Shown here: positions 1 through 12,812 of the stretch, piece after piece | How positions within the stretch are numbered: the stretch's first letter is position 1 | How the letters are laid out: every line of letters starts with the position of its first letter | Source: Struthio camelus | Taxonomy: Eukaryota > Chordata > Aves > Struthioniformes > Struthionidae | Reading direction: 5' to 3' | DNA length: 64,000 bases | Assembly (NCBI RefSeq): GCF_040807025.1 | Contig: NC_090982.1 | Location: 89,033,463 to 89,097,462, forward strand | Notes under the pieces: model-generated | The model's input: the letters and a program-made list of their open reading frames with translations, nothing else | Told to the model about the DNA's origin: nothing | The model's database searches: none | Position numbers and translations under genes: made by a program

Positions 1-69
1 TTAAACACACTCTTGCTTGTATGATTTCTTAACTGTTGTTGTCGTATGTGACGTCTAAAGACATTAAAA

Positions 70-82
70 CCGCCAGAGGGAG
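70..82 (+). promoter_or_regulatory. CTCF-like motif, forward
   Basis: CCGCCAGAGGGAG agrees with the CTCF core at most positions. It is on the plus strand, pointing into the window. The identical 13-mer occurs inverted at 63368. Confidence 0.4.
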
Positions 83-299
83 AGAGAAGGAGGTATGTCC
101 CGTTTTTGCTCCGGACTATTTACATTTGGCATTGACCGCTGCCTCGTAGTTAATCAGTCTCAGAGTTCTCTCTCCATTCCTCAACCGTAGCAATTCTTGT
201 TTAAAAATATTCTGACTGCTTGTTAAGTTAATGAGGTCCCTTCCTTTATTTTTGATAAGGCCATAGTATGGGCACTGTTGAGTAACGGTTATTTTGGCT

Positions 300-680
300 A
301 GTTGAAAGGTGGAGGAGAAGGCAGGGCGCCGCGTGGCGGGACAGCGGGGCTCATCTCTGCCCACCCGCCTCGGCCGCTTCCCGAGGGGCGCTCACCCCGC
401 AAGCTGGTTCGGGGGGTAAACTAGTGTAAAACTCGTCTTCCTCAGCAAAAGGGAGTGTTCTTCTGCTAGCTTTGCTCTCCGTGGGGCTGGTGACTGGTGC
501 CAGCAGCAGGGACGGAGAGGAGCGTGCAGCTCGGGACGGGCAGGGCAGCACGGGGACTTCCTCGTTGGGTGACGGCCGTCCGTCGGATCGGCTTAACTCT
601 GTCCCCAAACCGTACCCTCGTTTTGCAGGGAAAAGCAAGGGCTCGTCACGTCAGTGAGCCCCGTCTCTCAGCTGCCTGTC
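300..680. other. Small CpG-rich block near the left edge
   Basis: A CpG-rich patch in an AT-rich setting. Open frames exist on both strands (for example minus 351-638 with an acidic FAEEDEFY stretch), but none matches a family I know. It may be a distal regulatory element or a promoter of an unseen noncoding transcript. Confidence 0.4.
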
Positions 681-1834
681 CTCCCTGTCACGGGGAGCTG
701 GAAGTCACAGACTCACAGCACGTTGACTGCCTCGTAGGGACAAGTGTGCGGTCAGGACATGAAAGCTATTGACAAACAGTTGACTGGAGAGAAGAGCTTT
801 GGTACTCCGCGCAGGTTCCTGAAGTCTGCCGTCCTGAAACAGTCAGACTCTTCGTCAGAGAAAAGCAATAGATGTTTGGTGTAAGAGAAGTAATTGGAGA
901 CTTCTAAAACCAAGGGCCTCCAAGGGTGAAGTTTGAGTGAGGCTCCAAGATTTACAACCACAGAAGCTGTGGCCCAAGGTTTCATGCGCCGATACACAAA
1001 CGCTGACTCTGTTGCTGGGAACTTGTGTATTACATTTTTCCATCTCACTGGAGGTTTTTAGAAACTGTTGCTGTGAATTTACAGCTCCCACTATATAGAA
1101 TAATTTGTCACTTTGGAAGGACCTGGCAACAGTTTATCATCATAAGGCTGTTGGGTAAGCCAGTGAAGCATCCGTCTGATTTCCTAAAGAGCATTTTCTG
1201 CTTAGGTTATGGCTCTGTTAATCTGCTCAAGCCAATTCCATAAAATCCAAACCATCTGCATTTATGAAGATCATGGTTTATCTAGATTTTCTTTGTGTCT
1301 GCTGCCACTGCATGATTAAAAGTACTAGGGGTTTACAGTTAAGTCTATTTATTGGCACGTTACAGTGACCTTCTAAGTAGCATATCCTTATACTTGAGTA
1401 ACAGCTAATACTGTTAAGTTCAGCAGGAAAATATACAATGGCTATAAATAATAGAAGTAGCTTTGCAGCGTTTCAGCTATTCACTAGGCTTTTGTTTTTA
1501 TAATTACTACAGTTTTCTTGTGAATTGTACAGTAATGTTTAGTTAACATTTTTATATCCTACAAAAGGTATGTGTGGTATTTATCGGAAAAATGATGAAG
1601 AGCCCCCCACCCCCACCCCCACGGGCTCCTGTATTAATGTATTAAATTAGCTCCCTCAGCTAATTTTTTTTTTTTTTTTGCCAAACATCTCCCGCTTCTT
1701 CCTTGAAAATAACTTAGATTCCTTTCCACTACTTAGCCAGAAGGTATTACTTAATGGTTGTTATTATACCTGAATGCACAGGTGTAGTAAAACTCCAGGG
1801 AACTCCATTGCGATAGACCCATCGAGTCATGTAG

Positions 1835-2290
1835 GCGGGATGGGAGCCCTGGAGAGCTCTAGTGCAACCCACTCAAGGCAGGTACAATTACGTCAGGTTG
1901 CTCGTGGCCCTGTCCAGTCAAGTTTTGAGTCTCTCCAAGGATGGAGACTCCACAACCTGTCTGGGCAACCTGTTCCAGCATTTACCCCCCTGCATAGTTG
2001 AAAAATTTTCCGTGTGTGGTCAGAGTTTGGTATGTTCCAACTTGTCCCCCGTCACCTCTTGTCCTGTCGTTGTGGCCCTCTGAGAGGAGTCTGCTGCATC
2101 TTCTCTGTGCCCTCCTGTTAGGTAGTTGTAGTCAGCAATATGGACTCCACCAGACCTTGCCTTCTGCAGGCTGAACAAACCCTGCTGTCTCAGCCTCCCC
2201 TCTACTGCATGTGCTCCAGCCCCAGTCGTCTTGGCTGGCTTCCATAGGTCGATGTCTTTCGTGCGCTGGAGAGCCCGGTTTGGCTGTATA
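1835..2290 (-). mobile_element. CR1 LINE fragment, antisense
   Basis: Read on the minus strand this matches the ORF2-end and 3' region of CR1. On the plus strand the recognisable pieces are GGATGGAGACTCCACAACC, CTGGGCAACCTGTTCCAG, CACCTCTTGTCCTGTCG, GTTAGGTAGTTGTAG and GCAGGCTGAACAAACC, in the order expected for an inverted CR1. The terminal octamer is not seen, so the 3' end is missing or diverged. Its frames are broken, so it is an old copy. Confidence 0.85.
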
Positions 2291-5200
2291 CAAGCACACA
2301 AGGTCCCACACTGCCTGTGAATCCAAGCCATGATGCTTGGCTTTCCTTCCACATATTCTTATGGAAACACTTCTTATGGAAGCAAGGGGAGGTCTGTGGA
2401 AGAGGGCCGATGATGTGATGTGGGTGGGGTTGTGAGTACCCTGGCTGCATCCTGAAAAGAGCTGTTATGCGGGAGTTGAAACAAGCAGCAGGGCAGCCAA
2501 AAAATGAATGGAAACAAACTTTTCTATTGTTATCTGAATAACCTTTCACTGCTGTTTTAAGTAGCGTACTGCAGCATTCATGATTTGCCAGCGCAATGTC
2601 ACACGTATTCTGCAAGGGCTAGCCTAAAGCAGCGGGCACGGCATTCCCAGTTAGATTGCTTCTGCTGAGCAGGGCTCTAGAATAAGCTGTTACAGTAAAG
2701 TAGCCTCTTGACATTTTGAAATTTAAGTAATTATTTTCCATATGATACTGATGCTGACATTAAGGATTTGCTCAGGTGCTGACATGTATTGTCTAGGTAT
2801 CTTGGCTGCACAAGACAACTGGCAGAGCTTGGAACGGTTTTAAAATGCTTTTTATGTTGTTCATTATAGTGGAGTCGACTGGATTACCAGTAGTAGATGT
2901 GTTGTTTTAACTTCTTTTGATATGCAATTGATAAAGAATACTTGGTGAAATATTTCAAAATTAATGTAAAAAATACAGGCATTAGTCACAGGGGCCCTGA
3001 CTTAGCAAAGAAATACAGCAAGTGCTTCATCTTAACTACATGCTTAAATCCATTTCTGTTTAGCAGAGCACCTAAGTGTTTGGCTGAACTGTGGCCAAGC
3101 AGTTTTGGCAACAGCTTTGTTCTGTGGGGAAAGTGTTTTTCTGTCAAGTGCATTTCCACGCTGCCTGCTAATCTGACATAATCTAAATGACAAGAAATGA
3201 ATGTTGTCCTACAGACTTTGATAACAGCTAAGAGGTTTTTACTCTACCTCTATTTCTTTGTGCGTAACAGTTCAGCTACTAGATGGGTTGCTGTTTTACT
3301 TTTTAAGAAGTTGAGTTAAAATATTCAATACTCATTTCAATACATTGAAAGGACATGTGCTGAAATCATTGCATTCTTAAAAGAAAAAAAAATTACAAAA
3401 ATTAGGTCAGGTAAGTCTCAGCTGCTTGTGAATGTCAATCACATTCCCACCTGCAGTTAGATGCTGTGATGTGGATGCCTTTATTTGAGCTCGTTGCCTT
3501 GGGCTTTCTTATAGTCAATAGAGAGAAAGAGGCACTTTCATGGTAACATTCATTTGACTTTTTTTTAGATGTCTGCTTTAGGATGAGATGAATTGCATTT
3601 TAAAAGCTCCTGTTTCTCTCTGTTGGGGATAACGGGACCCTAGAGAGACTAGGTCAGATGAATCCCTTCCCTGTAGCCATTTAAAAATGGAACTTTAGAA
3701 GCAAACAGAAATGAAAAGCAGAGCTGGAATGACTGAAAAGTAAAATTCTGCTTACTCCATTAAATCTGATACATCTATTTTAAAAAACACAGAATATGTC
3801 ATGAACTTCCTGCAAATCTTTTCTCATTAATAAATAACTAAAAGCTAAGAAAAAAATATTTAATTGTAAGTTGAAAATGCTGCCCTGAAACACCAGTCTA
3901 AAATTTAGCTTTCTCCAGCTCCAGGTCTTTCAAACTAAATGTAAAAGGGCTCTCTGTGAGTGTGAGTTACTGGAGGTGTATATTGTCACAGCTTTAAAAG
4001 TTATTGCCTTCACCAAAATCGATGGAAATGAGAGGATCTGTCATCATATACATGAAAGATAATTTGTCAGAAGACCAAGAAGGCTCAGTACAATGGAAGT
4101 GACATTGCTTTAACTACAATCAAAATATAACAGAGCACTGCACAGAATTTTGGGGCTGGGCATCCTATAAAGCAGGTTCCTTCGTTCCTCACTGGAATCC
4201 ACAAAGATTCTAGGAGGGTTTTTATAGGGAGAGGATGATTTACCCTGTTACTAATTTAAAAGTACTGGTTCCGATTTAAAAAAAGATCAGTAGAAATCTC
4301 TGTGGCAATCAAATCCAATTTATCGATGACCACATCAAAAATATTCTTAAAAGTGTTCGAGAATATTGTTCTCATTACTCATACTGCAAAGCTATTCTAG
4401 AACTTCATTCCAGCGGCTTCAAGTGTACTTGAAATAATTCACTTCTACTGCAATGATGCTATAAGCTTTCTTGCACCAGAGGAGTTCATAGCTCATAGAC
4501 TGTGATACATACTAATATCAAGTACCACTGATTCAATGTGGAAAAATTACACGGGTGTGAATAAGGACAATAACAGTAAAAAAGTTAGAGCACAATATTA
4601 TATTTCAGTCTGAGCTAAAAATGAAACAAAACCATATACCTGATATAAACCAACGCGGATGGTGTAATGCAGAAAGAGAACTATATTACAAAGCTCCTGT
4701 TGACTGTACACAGAAGAGTCATTGAATGAGACAGGGAGCAGGTATGTATGTGGACTGTGCCGTGGTAAATGAAAGCTCATTTTCTGCTCTCATCCCACTG
4801 TACCATTCTGCACGCGTTCTGAGGAAGAGATGTCAAAAGTTGCTTGAGATTTGGAAGAGGTCTAGCGCTGTGGGAAAGAGCGAGCCCCATGAGGAGGTTT
4901 GTAAGAACGCATTGAACACAAAGTGGGAAGTTTTTCTGTTTACCAGCGTATTATTACCTTAATTTACCTGCACTATAAATTGGCTTCTGCTTAAAAACTT
5001 GGAAAGCTCTTTACAGATTACGTCTGCTTGGCAGAATCTGTTTATCATCCAGCGGTGGACTGCCGGGGTGGGAGAAAACACCCTACTAATTCAAGCTAGT
5101 CCAGCAGCTGCTAGTTCTGATTCTTCTCACTAAAATAATTTTTTTGTGAAAGACGGTGTATTATTTGGCTTTGGGAATGAGAAAAAAAAGTCCGTGTTGT

Positions 5201-5748
5201 ACTTGAAGGATGCTGGAGGGTTTACACTGTAACGCCAATTGTGGGAAAAGGACATATTAACAACAGTAACTTCAAACAAAAAGTTCGAACCCTGATTGGT
5301 GCTTTTACCGCATTACCTCTGGGCCTGTCACATGTGCTTTGATGTATTAGGCTTTCTATCGTAAGGAATTGTATTATTGCTATTTATAGTTGCCCTTTTT
5401 TTCTAAGCATTGTACAAGCACATGATGAGCCAGTCGCTGATCCCCATAAAATTGTAATCTAAACAGATAAGGCAGTAAACATGTGAGAGGGAGCCACGGA
5501 AGGGTGAAGGCACAGCTGTTATCTGAGAGCGTCTCGGTGAGGAGGGAGACCACACTGCAAAACAGAAGACCTACAAAGTGTAGTGGGAGCGGGTATTATT
5601 TACTAGTAATTTACATAAATAAAAATGCCCTCAAATAATACTGACTATCTCGAAGGTTTATACAACCGTGACTGATAGTTAGTCAATATCAAGTAAGGGT
5701 TTCTCTTTCTAATATTAAACAACGGAATGCTTCTTTAAAAAAAAAAAG

Positions 5749-5815
5749 CTAAAAATAGTGACGTAGAGCTGACATCATTGCCTCTACTGCGCATCCGGTA
5801 TTTATACAAATGAGT
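5749..5815. promoter_or_regulatory. Cluster of transcription-factor motifs
   Basis: Within 67 bp there is a perfect MEF2 site CTAAAAATAG (5749-5758), a CRE-like TGACGTAG (5759-5766), an NRF1-like CTGCGCAT, an ETS-type ATCCGG and a TATA-like TATTTATAC. It lies 7 kb upstream of the promoter and is a candidate enhancer or minor promoter. Confidence 0.3.
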
Positions 5816-6714
5816 GCCTGCAGGGAGTGCAACCAGGTTAAATCTTAAGGAACAGTTACATATCTTTTAAGAGCTTTCTTCTCCATGTCCCTGCAGTTTG
5901 ATGTACCTTGGAAGACACATCTGCTCATGTGGCTTTAGGTTGTAGTTCAGAACTGTATTTCATACAGGCACCAGAATAGGGAACAGTTGTGATACAGATG
6001 AGAACAGAGGCCTTTTTGTACGGTTTTACTTGTCTGTATTTGATTTTCAGAGTTAAATTAAAGAGCGTGTAGCAGCAGTTTTGTGAGGTTATTTCTGGTT
6101 TCTGTACAGCTCTTCGGGAGAAGCCATAGATCCTTTAACCATAGCCATAAATCCTCCCCTCCCCCCGCCACTTTTTTTGGCCCTTCGCTGTGTTATTGAT
6201 TCTCAGGAACGCGGAGAGGTATTGTAAGGCAGCGTACTTTCATCTTCACTGCCCCCAGGATGCTGCTGTGCGTGCAATGAATTACCGCAGGCACTCATAG
6301 AAACAGAAGTCGATATTGATGTAGTGAATTAACCATAGAACGAGTGTGTTTAATATAGATTAATAAGTTTAAGTATACATGTCAGAAACTCTCTCTACTC
6401 TAATGTCTTGTTTATGCTAATGATGTTCAGGCCCTCACCTTCTTTTTTATTAAGTTCTGGATTGTCTGTAAGTCTAAATTGTTCCCGAGAACTCCTGTCG
6501 CTGTTGTGCCCCAGCCCCCAGCCAAGCAGAGAGGTCTCCGTCTGAGCCTTACAGAACGTGCCAGAGGGGAGGTATTTATAATATTTGCATGAGGGATATA
6601 TACTGTTAGTATATCTCTGCACTGTCCTTAGAAGACAGATGAAAATTCATTTTGCCCATGGCTCTGAACTGGTTGGAACCCACCATCCAGTTCCAGTGAT
6701 GGAGCTGCATAGCC

Positions 6715-6796
6715 GAGTTTAAGAGGCCAGGAGGTACTCAAGCTCAAAAGCTGAGCTTGAGCTTGAAGCCTTTTGCTCAGCAGGGCTCTTAAACTC
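6715..6796. repeat. Nested inverted repeat (hairpin)
   Basis: The outer arms GAGTTTAAGAG (6715-6725) and CTCTTAAACTC (6786-6796) are perfectly complementary. Inside them, CTCAAGCTCA (6737-6746) and TGAGCTTGAG (6752-6761) pair perfectly around a 5-base loop. The unpaired parts between stems are unequal (11 and 24 bases). It would fold in either DNA or RNA. Confidence 0.85.
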
Positions 6797-9700
6797 AGTG
6801 TGGTTACTCAGCGTTTGAACTGGAGCTGGGTGATGACTGAACAGCCAGAAACAAGTTTCCTGTGTGTCTCCAGCAAAGAGCTATTTAGAAATCATCTCTT
6901 GCTATTCTTTCTCTTTGAAGCATCCTGTCTGTCTTTTTAGAACAATATAGTTATTTTTTCTTACATCTTAGGTAATTACCAAAATGCCATAGTGATTTTT
7001 CATAAAGCATGGGAAAAACCAGTCTGTAGAAGCAATCTCTTGTTCCACTGCCTTCTGAAGTGAAATGATAGGTGGCTAAAAATGGGCCTGTGCTCAGGTA
7101 TTTTTATGACTTTTATTGCCGTAAGAGAAAAGTAAAAGCCGACAGTCTGTGGGTCCGTGTAGCAAAGCAGATAGAATATTTTCCTTTTTTCTACAGAAAA
7201 GTATGTACTGGCATTACTCAGCTATTTAATATGAACAAAAGAATGGGTGGGCAGGAACATACATTAAAGGGCTGAAAGGAAATAATTTTTATTGGTCTGT
7301 ATAATCAGCCCAGAGTATATTGCTGCTGGAAGATATTACTGAGGAAATGGTTAGTGAGATTTAGAAAAGGATTAGGCATTTATATGAATAGGAATCACAT
7401 CTGCTGTTACACTCATGAGGTTAAAAAAAATTACAAGGCATATCGTTCTTAAGCTTTAGGCCATAAGCTAATCACCAGCTGGAGCTGGAAAGGAATCCCC
7501 TCTCTGCCCCTTTGTTACAGCGCTGCACACTTGGTTGGGGCCGCTGTGGAGGCTCCATGAGAATCGTCAAATTCAGATCGCTTGCCTGTTCTGGTATATT
7601 AACTCCTCTTGTTCCCAGCCTTCAACATGTACTTACCGCTGAGTGCTGCACCCTCACCACTCCCTGCTACCTCCTGTCTTATCCAGCTGTATGAAGCTTA
7701 ATCTTTAATTGAGAATTGCCATCCATAATATATATTTAATCTAATTTTTCTCTGAGAATCGTGAATAATTAATCGACCTCTGTTATATAAAGAGGCCTGT
7801 TATAAATCAGCTGAGCTGCACCTAGAGATTTTTGATGTCAGCATCCTCAAAAGAATTACATCTCTTTAGGCCCATCTATTATTCTAAATATAATTTTGAA
7901 GAGGAATTATGCATGTAATCTTCATGAGACACAAGTAATCTCCATCACAGATTTGCTACTAAAGCTTTGCAATCCAATAAAGTTGATGTGTTAGTGTTGG
8001 TGAGTACTAATTTTTTGCTCTTATCATCAGACACCCTTTCATTTAGCATATATACATATGTATTTTTTCCTAAAGGAGAACCTTTTGATGGGAATGGTAT
8101 CCGATTTTACAATAACAATGCAAATGCTGTAACATGTATAAGTAGAAAAACATAGCTGTGGTTTGAGGCCCACAGCCGGCCCTGTAGAGCACGCGTGTCT
8201 AGAGTTCGCTCTTTGTAATCGCGCGTTGCGGCAACGATCTGGATTCTGAGATTTCCTTATATCATCAACTTTACAGTATTTGGATCCTTTCACTGAATTA
8301 CAGTCACCTATTTCCTTTTCATTCTATACTTCAGAACTATAAATGCTGATGATAATCCATGCCAGGTTATTAATAGTTGCTAATGGTCTCAGCTGCTGGT
8401 ATACGGAGATACGGCCATGCAAAAACTGATCATCTGGGCACTGAACTTCCTCACTGGGAAGCCTACCCTAATGAAAGGAGAAGACTGGTGAAGAAGTGGC
8501 CTTCTGAGAGAAAGCCTGGAGTGACTTGGAGCTCTGAAGCTATGATATGAGGAGTTAAAACAAGACAGAGGTAACTAAAGAGGAAGAACTACGGGAATGG
8601 AGTGATCAGAGAATACCCTCTGTGGCAACCTAACAAGACCTGGTAGAGCTGCTTCTGTGAAGGAACGGAAAGAGATGATGGAAAAGCATGGGGAAAGAGC
8701 TAGATACAAATCTGGGAATGATGAAGTGAGCTCAGCTAAAGAGTAAGAAACTGGAATTTGTGGAAGAGGCTTGCTTTATCTTGAATTTGAATTTTTGGAA
8801 GAATCTGGTACCAACATGGTTCTCCTGGACTTAACAATTGGAGGGGACTCTAACAGATCCTCCTAAGAAGGGACACCGAAGTAGTTTTAGAGCATGACGC
8901 TGGGAAAGTCTGTGTCTACAGGTGCCAGTATTAACTGCATTATATGTAGCTTGCGAACAGGAGACTTTCATGTGAGGACAAAGGCTAATGACTTCATAAG
9001 CTGTACTTTAGCAGCTTGCAATTTTAGTTCCTGTACTCTGTTGCCTGGGCATAGGTCAAATCTGTCCTTCCCCAGGAAGACCTTTTGCAAAGGCTAGAGA
9101 AAATTTTCTGATTTATAGGCTGCTTGTGGAATCTCTCCAAAAAAAAGGCATCTTCTATTTCCCTTTCCCCTCAGCTCTCAGGTGTAAGGTGCGATCTGGA
9201 CCCACAGGGGCTGCCTGTCAGGCAGAGGGCTCCGCTAGTGATTTTTCTTCTGAGTGGCCAATTTACTCTTTGCTGTAAAAACATGAAATGGGTAAAATAG
9301 TTACTGGCCTATCATGATCTATTTGTATTCGTGATAGGGCAATTTCACGAGTTACTGTGCTCTAGTTATTTGCCATATTCCTCCTGTTGGATGTCCCCAG
9401 TGCCATGCTAGAGTTTGCTGAACAGGAGGGAAGTCGGCAACAGGAGAAAAGGAGTTTCTGTGCTGCCACAGAGCAGAGCCTCATGTGTTCATTAAATTGC
9501 TGTTGGTTTTGTGTTACTGTACCAGATGCTGAGTAACGAACCCTGTTGTGTGCAGCTGTGCTCCGTGCTAGTGAAGTGACTTCCTCAGCCTCTGTATCTA
9601 AAGTCAATCACGACCTTTCTGAAGTGTGAATACCCCTTGTATTGGGGTGTGGTGATGAATCTGGATTTCCCTCCAGAGCTTTATTAATACATTTCGTATT

Positions 9701-11839
9701 TCAAGCAAAGTAAACATAGTAAAAATCACTTGTTGTCCTGTAAAAGCACAAATGGGTTTGAGGACAGCTTTCATGTAAACTATAGCTCATTAGGCTCTAC
9801 TTAAGTACTATCATCTTGCCAAAAGATAACAGATAGATGATAAACGTGAAAGCAGTGGAGGGTGGGGCACGGCTGGGGAGGAGACTAGAGACAATTAAGG
9901 AAGGAGCAGAAATCAAATAAGGAAGTAATTTATGGCTAAATTGTGATTTGATTTTGCTCAGAAACAACCTAGCTCCCAAATGCCCAGAATATCTTGTTTC
10001 CTTAAAAAACCAGGATGTTAAATGATGAAAAAGCTTTTGCGAATAATAATCGTTGCTCGAGAGATCTGTGGATAGCTTTTGCTTTTCTCTTGCAGCTCCT
10101 GTGGTGGCTGATATTTATTGAAAAAAAAAATCCACAAAATGGTGACTCGGAGAACACTGAGTTCAGAGCCTGGCACATATCCCGTCTACAAATGAATCAG
10201 TTTTATTCACTTTGAATAGCAGGAAGCCACCATACAATTCAGTCTAGTTAGTTATGTGAGGGGGGGGGATAGATCTGTAATACGTATTCCCTGAACTTGT
10301 GTAGTCTGATATGCCTCTCTGAAGAATGGAAAAAAAAGAAAAAAAAGGAAGGAACCTGGAGCGGGTTATGTGATACTCGACTCTCATATGCCTTCTGCAA
10401 TATATCATCCTTCTCTGCAGGATTATTGGGGAACAGCAAAAACTGCCAAAATGCTCATGTCGGTCAAAACCCTTTATTTTCCAAGGCACTTTATAGTTGT
10501 AAAGGTGAAGTTCTTGTTTGTCTCTGTCTTCATTACAGAGCCTGAAGTGGAGTAAAGAAATGCCAAGCAACAGGATCCAGTTCCCAGCATTAAAGGAGCT
10601 GGGAAGTGGGAAAACTGTTACTGGCAAACTTTCACTTGTTTCAATAATGTCACAGTGTTCTTTGATGCATGCAACCTGACGGCAATTCTTTAGTTCTGAG
10701 ACACTTTATGAAAATAAAGATTGATTCCCCATAATTTCCTTGGGCTCACTAAACTATGCTTGCTCATATTAGGAAAAAGTAGTTACGTTGCATTAATTTC
10801 TGGGAAGAAGATTTCCTGCAAGACCGACAAAGAGGGCACCTTGACAGAGAGAGAACGAACACGTGAGCAAGTAAAGTGAGGGCAAGTTTGTGTTGTAACT
10901 GTAAATAAGAGTCATCTCAGGAGAATTATGTCTCCTTCTATAACTTCTCCCAAGCTAGGACAGGACAAAGTGTCTTCAAAACACTGTAACGGTGGAATCG
11001 CTGTGGACTACAGCGCTGAGCAAACGCTTTCCCTGAGTATTGGTGGAAACTTTCTATCTGATCTGAAAACCAAGGGTGGAAAACGTAAAAACTCAAGTAA
11101 CTTCTGCAGTTAAATTAAGGCTGAGTAACACCACCTTTCATTTCTGTCCATTTAACTCCCATGTGTGTCCAAGTACGGATCTTATTCAAGGAAATGATAG
11201 CAAGTGGTTCACACCTCAGATAATTATTGTTTTGGTAAAAGGCTGCAGAATCCAGGGCCCCGAAAGCCGGGTGTTTTTCTGTAGCTGGATCCCCCTCGCT
11301 CTCGGGAGGCTGTTGTAAGTTTTTATTTCTTTAAGCGGCCAAGCTCCGAGCTGGAGGACCAGGAGCGGGCCGCGCAGGGAGGACTTTGTCGGTCACACAG
11401 GGGACAGCGGCTCCGGGGCAGGCTCGTGTGCGCAGCGGGGAGGGATTGCCGCGACCGGTGTGAGGGAGGAGCCCCCGGCACATGGGGTGCCTCGCCGCAC
11501 GCCTCTAACGCCTCCGCGGGAAGGCTGGGAGGGAGGGATGTGCACCGAGAAGCTGTTTGGCAGCCAGACGATTTGTGTTGACTCTGCATTTCCTTTTGAC
11601 GGGCCTGACTTGCTCCTCAGAATTCAGAGAAACCTGAATTCGGGCAAAAATCATTTTTAAATTAAAAGCGTCCCTTTCGTTTGTGTGCCTCGAGCTGTCA
11701 CAGGGAGGCGGACAGCCTGTGGCCCGCGGCGCAGGCGCCGGCCGAGGTGCTGAGGTGGGTTCCCACCACGGAAGGTTCTGGCGCGGGAGCCCCAGGCTGC
11801 CCCGGGCGAGGCGCTGAGGGGGCGCGAGGCCACGGAAGG

Positions 11840-12368
11840 TTCTCTCCCCTCAGCCCTGGTGAGGCCTCCCCTGGAGGACTGCGTCCACTTCTGGGCTCCC
11901 CAGCACAAGAGAGACATGGCGCTACTGGAGGGAGTCCAGCGGAGGGCTACCAAGATGACGAGGGGACTGGAGCATCTCTGCTCTGAAGAAAGGCTGAGGG
12001 AGCTGGGGCTGTTCAGCCTGGAGAAGAGAAGACTGAGGGGAGACCTGATCAATATGTACAAGTATCTGAAGGGGGGGTGTCAAGAGGATGAGGCCAGTCT
12101 CTTCTCCGTGGTGCCCAGCGACAGGACAAGAGGCAACGGGCAGAAACTGAAACCCAGGAAGTTCCATCTGAACCCGAGAAAAAACTTATTTCCTGTGAGG
12201 GGGACAGAGCGCTGGCCCAGGTTGCCCAGAGAGGTGGTGGAGTCTCCTTGGCTGGAGATGTTCACAAGCCGCCTGGACGCGATCCTGGACAACCCTGCTG
12301 GAGCAGGGGGGTTGGACCAGATGATCTCCAGAGGTCCCCGCCAACCTCGGCCCTTCCGTGATTCTGTG
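11840..12368 (+). mobile_element. CR1 LINE, 5'-truncated sense copy
   Basis: This is the 3' part of a CR1 retrotransposon in the same orientation as the gene. It encodes the C-terminal part of ORF2, with typical phrases such as [28 protein letters not shown] and [11 protein letters not shown]. It ends in the 3' sequence TTGGACCAGATGATCTCC and a single terminal ATTCTGTG at 12361-12368. The frame is uninterrupted for roughly 170 codons, which suggests a fairly young or constrained copy. CR1 elements are usually 5'-truncated. This one ends only about 445 bp before the NEDD4L start codon. Confidence 0.93.
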
Positions 12369-12373
12369 ACGGG

Positions 12374-12812
12374 CCGGGCGCTGAGGGGGCCGGCAGCCTC
12401 GGCAGCCCCGGGCGAGGGGAGGCCGCGGCCGGGCCCCGCCGCGGGGGGGGGGGGGCTGCAGCGCGGGGGCGGCACCGCCCGCCGCCGCCCCCGCCGCCCC
12501 TCCCGCCGGCACCGCAAGGCGCAGGGCGGGCCGCCGCCGCCGCCAGCCCCGCCCGCCGCGCTCTTTCCGCCCCCAACAACCGCGGCGGCGATTGGGTGTG
12601 CGCGGCCGCGGCCCGCCCCGCTGGGCGGCCGCGGGGCTCCGCGGTGCCGGGACGAGCGCGCTTCCGCGGCCGGGCGAGCGGCGCGGAGCGGAGCGGCGGC
12701 GGTGGTTCCCCTCTTCTCCCCCCGACCCGGCTCGGCTCTTCCCGCCGCCTTCCGCCGCGGGAGGCGGGGGCGAAGGGCGAGAGGGGCGAGCTCACCTGGG
12801 CGGCGGGGCCCC
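12374..12812 (+). promoter_or_regulatory. NEDD4L CpG-island core promoter and 5' leader
   Basis: This is an extremely GC- and CpG-rich, TATA-less stretch between the 3' end of a CR1 fragment and the start codon. Visible elements are SP1-type CCCCGCCC at 12547-12554, an inverted CCAAT box (ATTGG) at 12591, another GC box near 12611, and a YY1-like ATGGCGGC at 12813-12820 over the start codon. The exact transcription start cannot be read from sequence; somewhere in 12600-12750 is likely. Such promoters usually initiate at several sites and are broadly active. A G run at about 12445 could form a G-quadruplex. Confidence 0.7.

Larger units (their letters stand above)
1..1834. other. 5' flank, left end
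   Basis: No gene is recognised. It holds a CTCF-like motif at 70-82, the CpG-rich block at 300-680, a C/A-rich stretch at about 1603-1622 and a T16 run at 1664. The rest is ordinary AT-rich sequence. Confidence 0.6.
2291..11249. other. 5' flank upstream of the CpG island
   Basis: I see no gene with recognisable protein similarity. Notable items are a cluster of regulatory-type motifs at 5749-5815, a nested hairpin at 6715-6796, an AT-rich stretch with homeobox-like TAAT motifs at 7690-7930 and a purine-rich stretch at about 8460-8880. Short ORFs throughout look like chance. Confidence 0.55.

Noticed and set aside
116..364. 82-codon minus-strand ORF at the left edge
   Set aside because: Plausible composition but no recognisable domain, and no supporting splice or promoter signal that I can defend.
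5283..5293. AGTTCGAACCC resembling a tRNA B box
   Set aside because: No A box or cloverleaf-forming sequence is found at the right distance upstream.
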